Source: JBAIYU01 sp036763085
Lineage (GTDB): Bacteria > Bacillota > Negativicutes > DSM-1736 > Dendrosporobacteraceae
Length of the DNA: 64,000 nucleotides
Direction: 5' to 3'
Assembly (NCBI RefSeq): GCF_036763085.1
Contig: NZ_JBAIYU010000022.1
Span: forward strand, 1 to 64,000
Shown in pieces: positions 58,820 to 64,000 of this stretch. How positions within the stretch are numbered: position 1 is the stretch's first letter; each line of letters opens with the position of its first letter. A model generated the notes under the pieces. It saw only the letters and a program-made list of their open reading frames with translations. It had not been told where the DNA came from and did not search any database. The position numbers and the translations under genes were made by a program.

Positions 58820-59500
58820 CTAAATTAGAGGAATACCAAAATAGATCATGAGCACTTTGGATGTATTTATCAAAGAATGTGCAACAATCGAGCTTAACAA
58901 TGAGCCTGTCCAGTAAAATAACAGTGTTAGGCCTACGCCAACAACAATTATTTCAGCCAGCCAATAAGCATTAAAGTGCATTAATGCAAAAATAGCTGAA
59001 CTTAATAATGCCCCTCCCCATAGTCCCCACCGCTGCTTTAAGGGTAAGAAGGTAAAAAAACGATATAATACCTCTTCAGCAACAGGTGCTGCAAACCCAG
59101 CTAAAAATAACGGGATTACTAATTGTTGAAGGGACGCCGCACTTTGCACTTGCGCTACCAATGGATGCTGATTTGGTGTTACAAATAATAATGTCGTGTA
59201 AATTCGTTCACTATATAGACTTATCCCAAGTAGCAGCACTCCTGCACCAATACCCATAGCTACATTACGGCCCAAATTCTTAAAGGTTATACCAAGCTCA
59301 CCTAAATCACGCTGATACTTACGTACTGTCATCCACACAAGGGCTATTACTATTAACCTGTCAGTAATCTCAACCACAAATGAAGTGGCATTAAATAGTA
59401 CTGGGTAAATCAATCTCACTAAAAGTAAACCAACAACCAGTCTCAAAACATGTACTGATAAAACTTCTTTTAGGTTCCAGGGAACTTTTCCTGATAGCAT
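58820..59500 (-). CDS. CPBP family intramembrane metalloprotease (CAAX/Rce1-like)
   Basis: 226 residues from the ATG at 59500 (AGAAGGTG upstream). About six hydrophobic helices. Motif 1 EEVLYRFFTF carries the two Glu and the Arg, and motif 2 FALMHF carries the His. A third His lies in SSIVAHSLINTSKV. This is the ABI/CPBP glutamate protease family, used in prenyl-protein processing, bacteriocin self-immunity and other roles; the substrate is unknown. It starts 140 bases after gatB's terminator and lies 20 bases before the zinc-ribbon gene. Confidence 0.88.
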   Translation of the reverse strand: MLSGKVPWNLKEVLSVHVLRLVVGLLLVRLIYPVLFNATSFVVEITDRLIVIALVWMTVRKYQRDLGELGITFKNLGRNVAMGIGAGVLLLGISLYSERIYTTLLFVTPNQHPLVAQVQSAASLQQLVIPLFLAGFAAPVAEEVLYRFFTFLPLKQRWGLWGGALLSSAIFALMHFNAYWLAEIIVVGVGLTLLFYWTGSLLSSIVAHSLINTSKVLMIYFGIPLI

Positions 59501-59569
59501 AATTAGACACCTTCTTTTTAGGCGTATCAATAGAATTATGTGCTTCATTATGCCATTTCATACAAAAAA

Positions 59570-59594
59570 CAGGGTGCGAAAACTTCGCACCCTG
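59570..59594 (-). terminator. Terminator of the ligA-gatCAB operon
   Basis: CAGGGTGCGAA/TTCGCACCCTG perfect 11-bp stem with a 3-base loop, then TTTTTTGTATG on the minus strand, 49 bases past the gatB stop. Confidence 0.9.
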
Positions 59595-59642
59595 CCGGTA
59601 ATAAAAGGAATCTTATTTTTATTTTAGAGAAACTCTTGCTAG

Positions 59643-61085
59643 CTAAGCCTTTGCTAATCTTTCTTTTAAAAGGTTGTTAACCATTTCAGGATTTGCTCTT
59701 CCTTTTGTTTGTTTCATGATTTGTCCAACTAAGAAGCCAATTGCTTTTTCTTTACCAGCTTTAAAATCCTCAACTGATTGTGGATTCGCTGCAATTACTG
59801 AATCAACAATTGCTTCGATTTCACTAGTATCGGTAATTTGAACAAGCCCTTTTTCCTTGACAATATCAGCTGCATTCTTACCGCTTGACCACATATCTTC
59901 AAATACTGTCTTAGCTATCTTGTTAGAAATAGTACCCTTACCAATTAGATCTATCAAGCCGGCCAATTTTTCTGGAGTAACAGGACAATCAACAATACTA
60001 AGATTCTCAGAGTTTAGAAACTTTGATACTTCGCCCATAAGCCAGTTAGCTGCAACCTTAGGATCAGCCTTGAAACTTACTATTTCATCATAATACTCAG
60101 CAACCAAGCGGCTGGCTGTTATTACTCCTGCATCATAATCAGAAAGACCAAATTCATCCATCAAGCGTTTTTTGCGGGCATCAGGAAGCTCTGGCAGATT
60201 AGCACGGATTTCTTCGACGCGCGCAGGGTCAACAATTATTGGAACTAGATCAGGCTCAGGAAAATAGCGATAATCATGAGCTTGTTCTTTACTGCGCAAA
60301 GAGACGGTAATTCCTTTGTTATCATCCCATGAACGGGTTTCCTGAATAATGCGACCGCCGTCTTCTAAAACTTCGGCTTGACGTTCAACTTCATATTCTA
60401 AGCCTTTTTGGACCATTTTAAAGGAATTCAAGTTTTTAATTTCAGTCTTAGTACCAAGCTTAGTTTCGCCTTTTGGTCTAAGTGAAATATTGGCATCACA
60501 ACGTAGACTTCCTTCTTCCATTTTGCAATCCGAAACATCAATATATTCAAGGATTGATCTTATTTTCTCAACATATGCCTTTGCTTCCTCAGGTGAACGA
60601 AGATCAGGTTCAGAGACAATTTCAATAAGCGGTACACCAGTACGATTATAATCTACTAAGGCATAATCCGAGTTTGAGATTGTTCCTGAGTGAACTAGTT
60701 TACCCGCATCCTCTTCCATATGTACTCGGGTTACGCCAATTCGCTTGGTGTGTCCGTTAACATCAATATCCAGATAGCCATTAACTGCTATCGGTAAATC
60801 ATACTGGGAAGTTTGGAAGTTTTTCGGCAAGTCAGGATAGTAATAATTCTTACGATCAAACTTGCTGAAGGGGAGAATTTCACAATTAAGAGCTAGACCA
60901 GCCTTAATTGCAAATTCAACAACCCGCTCGTTAATTACTGGAAGAACTCCAGGTAAGCCGAGACAAACTGGGCAAACGTTAGTATTTTGCTCTGAGCCAA
61001 ATTTTGTACTGCAACCGCAGAAAATCTTGGAATTGGTTTTTAGCTCACTATGTACCTCTATACCAATAACTATTTCGTAATCCAT
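59643..61085 (-). CDS. gatB: Aspartyl/glutamyl-tRNA(Asn/Gln) amidotransferase subunit B
   Basis: 480 residues, typical length. Family blocks are EIVIGIEVHSELKTNSKIFC, CLGLPGVLPVIN, FDRKNYYYPDLPKNFQTSQYDLPI, EEDAGKLVHSG, DYNRTGVPLIEIVSEPD and the C-terminal YqeY-like domain ending KGRANPEMVNNLLKERL. Zinc cysteines (CGC...CPVC) are kept. It phosphorylates and amidates mischarged Glu-tRNA(Gln) or Asp-tRNA(Asn) with ammonia from GatA. It follows gatA by three bases. Confidence 0.96.
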   Translation of the reverse strand: MDYEIVIGIEVHSELKTNSKIFCGCSTKFGSEQNTNVCPVCLGLPGVLPVINERVVEFAIKAGLALNCEILPFSKFDRKNYYYPDLPKNFQTSQYDLPIAVNGYLDIDVNGHTKRIGVTRVHMEEDAGKLVHSGTISNSDYALVDYNRTGVPLIEIVSEPDLRSPEEAKAYVEKIRSILEYIDVSDCKMEEGSLRCDANISLRPKGETKLGTKTEIKNLNSFKMVQKGLEYEVERQAEVLEDGGRIIQETRSWDDNKGITVSLRSKEQAHDYRYFPEPDLVPIIVDPARVEEIRANLPELPDARKKRLMDEFGLSDYDAGVITASRLVAEYYDEIVSFKADPKVAANWLMGEVSKFLNSENLSIVDCPVTPEKLAGLIDLIGKGTISNKIAKTVFEDMWSSGKNAADIVKEKGLVQITDTSEIEAIVDSVIAANPQSVEDFKAGKEKAIGFLVGQIMKQTKGRANPEMVNNLLKERLAKA

Positions 61086-61088
61086 CTA

Positions 61089-62549
61089 TTAAACCTCCCC
61101 AAGTGGCGCAAAACGCTTGTGGTAGTCATTGTTTTGTTCAAATGTATAAGCTGTGCGCAGAATGGTTTCTTCGTCAAGTGGTTTTCCAATAATTTGCAAG
61201 CCTATAGGCATTCCGTTTGAAAAGCCGCATGGAATTGAAATACCTGGCACACCCGCTAAGTTAACAGGAATTGTGCAAACATCCTGTAAATACATGGCTA
61301 AAGGATCGTTCGATTTATCACCTATTTTAAAGGCAGTAGTCGGGGCCGTAGGCGTTACAAGCACGTCTACTTTTTCAAAAGCTCTGTCAAAGTCTTGCTT
61401 AACTAACGTACGAACTTTAAGTGCTTTCAGATAGTATGCATCATAGTAGCCGGAGCTTAATGCGTATGTGCCAAGCATAATCCGACGTTTAACCTCAGTG
61501 CCAAACGCTTCACTACGGGTCTTTTTGTACATATCAACTATATCATTGCCAGGTACTCGATGACCATAGCTTACGCCATCATAACGCGCCAAGTTGGAAC
61601 TTGCTTCGGCAGGAGCGATAAGGTAGTAAGCGGATAAAGCATATTCAGTGTGCGGCATTGACACTTCTGTAATTTCTGCTCCTAAAGCAACAAGCTGATC
61701 AATTGACTGGCGGATGGATTTTTCTACTTCTGGGTCCATACCAGCGACAAAATACTCGCGTGGGATACCAATTTTTAGACCTTTAATATTATTAACAAGT
61801 GCCTTGGTATAATCAGGCGTATCTGCTTTTATTGAAGTTGAATCTTTGGAATCATATCCGGCAATAGCATTCATTACAAAAGCAGCATCGGTTACGTCAC
61901 GAGTGATAGGTCCAATTTGATCAAGAGATGAAGCGTAGGCAACTAATCCGTATCGGGACACGCGTCCATAAGTTGGTTTTAATCCGACTACACCACAATA
62001 AGCGGCTGGCTGACGGATTGACCCGCCTGTATCAGACCCTAACGACCAAATAGCCTCCCCTGCTGCGACGGCTGCTGCCGACCCGCCGCTTGAACCACCA
62101 GGAACGGTAGAAAGGTCCCAAGGGTTATGGGTTGTATGAAAACCAGAATTTTCGGTTGAACCGCCCATTGCAAACTCGTCCAAGTTTGCTTTGCCGACAA
62201 CAACTGTATCTTGTCCTAACTTTTCCATTACGGTTGCGTTGTATGGCGGTATAAAATCAGCCAAAATCTTTGAAGCACAAGTAGTTTTTGTTCCCGAAAT
62301 ACAAATATTATCTTTTATTGCACCCGGTATACCGGCTAAAGGCGATATTTCTTCACCTTTTTGTATTTTAGCATCAACTGCTTTTGCTTTTTCTAAGGCA
62401 GCTTCGCTGGTTTGAGTTATGTAAGCTTTAACACTACCTTCTACTGCATTAATTCGCTCAATTACTGAGTTAGTAATCTCAACTGCAGATACTTCTTTAT
62501 TCTTAAGCAAGCTATGCAGTTGGTGTGCTTTATATTTAAAGAAATCCAT
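61089..62549 (-). CDS. gatA: Aspartyl/glutamyl-tRNA(Asn/Gln) amidotransferase subunit A
   Basis: 486 residues. The amidase signature is complete: catalytic Lys in GIPGAIKDNICISG, cis-Ser and nucleophile Ser in VPGGSSGGSAAAVAAGEAIWSLGSDTGGSIRQPAAYCG. C-terminal blocks TRSEAFGTEVKRRIMLGTY and GIPAKL-like GVPGISIPCGF are present. It releases ammonia from glutamine for GatB. It lies 11 bases after gatC and three before gatB. Confidence 0.96.
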   Translation of the reverse strand: MDFFKYKAHQLHSLLKNKEVSAVEITNSVIERINAVEGSVKAYITQTSEAALEKAKAVDAKIQKGEEISPLAGIPGAIKDNICISGTKTTCASKILADFIPPYNATVMEKLGQDTVVVGKANLDEFAMGGSTENSGFHTTHNPWDLSTVPGGSSGGSAAAVAAGEAIWSLGSDTGGSIRQPAAYCGVVGLKPTYGRVSRYGLVAYASSLDQIGPITRDVTDAAFVMNAIAGYDSKDSTSIKADTPDYTKALVNNIKGLKIGIPREYFVAGMDPEVEKSIRQSIDQLVALGAEITEVSMPHTEYALSAYYLIAPAEASSNLARYDGVSYGHRVPGNDIVDMYKKTRSEAFGTEVKRRIMLGTYALSSGYYDAYYLKALKVRTLVKQDFDRAFEKVDVLVTPTAPTTAFKIGDKSNDPLAMYLQDVCTIPVNLAGVPGISIPCGFSNGMPIGLQIIGKPLDEETILRTAYTFEQNNDYHKRFAPLGEV

Positions 62550-62560
62550 TAGTCTTCCTC

Positions 62561-62851
62561 CTATCCTTCCATAATCTTTGGAACTTTGAAATAGCCGTTT
62601 TCCTGTTCTGGGGCATTAGATAAGGCTAATTCCCGCGCCAGTGAAGGCTTGGTTTCATCTGCTCTCATTACATTTTTCAGCGGCAGAACGTGGGCTGTTG
62701 GCTGAATGCCTTCAGCATCCACTTTATTTAAAACATCTGCATATTCTAAAAAAGCATTTAGCTGCTCAGTTAATTTTTCTAATTGGGTTTCGGGAAACTC
62801 AAGGCGAGACAGTAACGCAACATTTTCAACATCTTTACGCGTAATTTTCAT
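62561..62851 (-). CDS. gatC: Aspartyl/glutamyl-tRNA(Asn/Gln) amidotransferase subunit C
   Basis: 96 residues from the ATG at 62851, after GGATGGTG at normal spacing; an ATG four codons earlier (62863) is possible. The sequence has KDVENVALLSRLEFPE, FLEYADVLNKVDAEGIQPTAHVLPLKNVMRADE and the C-terminal YFKVPKIME, matching GatC, which stabilises the GatA-GatB interface. It lies 80 bases after ligA and may be preceded by its own weak promoter. Confidence 0.93.
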   Translation of the reverse strand: MKITRKDVENVALLSRLEFPETQLEKLTEQLNAFLEYADVLNKVDAEGIQPTAHVLPLKNVMRADETKPSLARELALSNAPEQENGYFKVPKIMEG

Positions 62852-62942
62852 TTTTTTCACCATCCAACTATAATAAATTCTTTTGGGAAATTACCATATA
62901 AATCATATTATACCACGCTTGTCCAGTAGTGAAACTGCTATC

Positions 62943-64000
62943 TTACGACACTTCGTCGATCATATTTTTAAATTCAGCTTCATCGATCACACTTATGCCT
63001 AATTGAAGCGCTTTTTCCAGCTTGCTTCCGGCTTCTGCCCCAGCAAGTACATAGCTGGTTTTCTTGCTGACAGAACCGGCTACTTTCCCGCCCAATGATT
63101 CGATAATTGCCGCCGCTTCATTCCTAGTCATTTCAATAAGCGTTCCTGTTAACACGAAAGTGAGACCTAAGAACGGCTGCTTGTCTGCAACAACTATTTT
63201 GTCTTCTGTTGTTTTAACGCCGGAGTTATGCAGCCTTTCGATTAACTCAAGACTGGCTGGAGAAGCGAAGTAGGCAGCAACACTTTCAGCAATTTTTTCG
63301 CCTATTTCATCTAACTTAATCAATTCTTCGACACTAGCTGACTTAACCGCATCAATATCACCAAAATGCCTTGCAAGTACTGATGCTGCTTTAACACCAA
63401 CGTATCGAATACCTAAGGCAAACAGTAGTCTTGCTAAACCCGCCTCTTTACTTTTTGTTATGGAAGCAAGGAGATTAGCAGCTGACTTTTTGCCCATTCT
63501 TTCAAGCTGAAGTAATTTGTCCTCAGTTAGCTGATATAAGTCGGCAGCATCCCTAATAAGGCCAGCTTCTAAAAGGTTCGTCAGTACAGCTGGCCCAAGG
63601 CCGTCAATATTCATTGCATCGCGCGAAACGAAGTGGAAGAGTCCTTCTCTCAATAGTGCCGGACATGCCACGTTTGTACACTTGCGGGCGGCCTCAGATT
63701 CATTCCTTTCGGCCGGGCTGCCGCATTCTGGACAGGCTTCTGGCATTACAAAAGGCGCTTCCTCACCAGTTCGGTGATCAAGAACGACTGAAATCACCTC
63801 AGGTATTACTTCACCAGCTTTATGAATAACTACAGTGTCGCCAATACGAATATCTTTTTGCTTAATATAATCCTCATTATGCAGGGTTGCCCTGCTCACA
63901 GTCGAGCCAGCTAAGCGTACTGGCTGTAGAATAGCCGTTGGTGTAAGAGTGCCAGTTCTCCCGACACTTATTATTATATCTTTAACGATCGTAGTTGTTT
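62943..64000 (-). CDS. ligA: NAD-dependent DNA ligase, 5' part outside the window
   Basis: The last about 352 residues are visible, and the frame stays open to the right edge (VGRTGTLTPTAILQPVRLAGSTVSRATLHN), so the start lies beyond 64000. Domains in order are the end of the OB fold, the C4 zinc finger (CPECGSP...CTNVACPA), tandem helix-hairpin-helices (GLGPAVLTNLLEAG, LERMGKKSAANLLASI, GVKAASVLARHFG, LDEIGEKIAESV) and a C-terminal BRCT domain (LTFVLTGTLIEMTRNEAAAIIESLGGKV). It seals nicks using NAD+ in replication and repair. Confidence 0.96.
   Translation of the reverse strand, partial: TTTIVKDIIISVGRTGTLTPTAILQPVRLAGSTVSRATLHNEDYIKQKDIRIGDTVVIHKAGEVIPEVISVVLDHRTGEEAPFVMPEACPECGSPAERNESEAARKCTNVACPALLREGLFHFVSRDAMNIDGLGPAVLTNLLEAGLIRDAADLYQLTEDKLLQLERMGKKSAANLLASITKSKEAGLARLLFALGIRYVGVKAASVLARHFGDIDAVKSASVEELIKLDEIGEKIAESVAAYFASPASLELIERLHNSGVKTTEDKIVVADKQPFLGLTFVLTGTLIEMTRNEAAAIIESLGGKVAGSVSKKTSYVLAGAEAGSKLEKALQLGISVIDEAEFKNMIDEVS

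Noticed and set aside
1..64000. tRNA genes or a complete rRNA gene
   Set aside because: A scan for T-loop (GGTTCGA) and other conserved stretches on both strands found no convincing cloverleaf and no 16S/23S sequence.

Overview
The window is low-GC bacterial DNA. Its Gram-positive-type SOS box (GAAC-N4-GTTC), the ligA-gatC-gatA-gatB cluster, the strong AGGAGG-like ribosome binding sites and the mix of gene families point to an anaerobic Firmicute. My best guess is a Sporomusaceae-like member of the Negativicutes, but that is an inference from gene content and no 16S rRNA is visible. Most genes lie on the minus strand. The extreme left edge looks like the leader and tandem promoters of an rRNA operon that starts just outside the window. 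The right edge cuts through ligA. || Layout. 0.3-9.9 kb: small proteins, an HD phosphohydrolase, a radical SAM protein of the spore photoproduct lyase type, an unusual two-gene ABC transporter with a hairpin directly before its start, an FAD oxidoreductase and SelO. 10.2-12.5 kb (plus strand): a 30-residue coupled ORF, an organophosphate-type MFS transporter and a HAD phosphatase. 12.6-20.8 kb: small stand-alone genes, including a single FliG N-terminal domain with a decayed second copy, a c-di-GMP-I riboswitch before an HD-GYP phosphodiesterase, a Vat-like acetyltransferase and a MarR regulator. 21-27 kb: an EamA exporter, an AraC regulator, a DODA/pirin operon and an SOS-controlled YolD-like/Y-family polymerase operon. 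|| 27.4-34.4 kb is the most coherent system. A cobalamin-binding protein with the complete CarH-type photoreceptor signature is translationally coupled to a PAS histidine kinase and followed by an NtrC-type sigma-54 activator. A textbook -24/-12 promoter then precedes a chemoreceptor, an HD-GYP protein, a stand-alone receiver and two small ORFs. I read it as a B12- or light-responsive cascade controlling motility or c-di-GMP. || 35-39.4 kb: a LysR regulator divergent from pta, a 2-hydroxyacid dehydrogenase, an EamA exporter and fosX. 40-42 kb: a nuclease-helicase fusion. 42.8-44.5 kb: a GC-rich, foreign-looking ettA. 45-54.3 kb: an accessory island of NERD, PD-(D/E)XK, HExxH, HNH, 2-TM/zinc-ribbon and deoxyribosyltransferase-like genes that looks defence-related. 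54.5-64 kb: chromosomal backbone (rlmD, a LonB-like protease, a CPBP protease, gatBAC, ligA). || The main structural observation links these regions. Between 20.9 and 44.9 kb, six short intergenic segments, all on the same strand, read as decayed copies of the 3' end of rlmD; the intact gene sits at 54.55 kb. Several share an extra upstream motif that the genuine rlmD lacks. This looks like a tandem array of attachment-site scars, with accessory modules accreted one after another downstream of rlmD.
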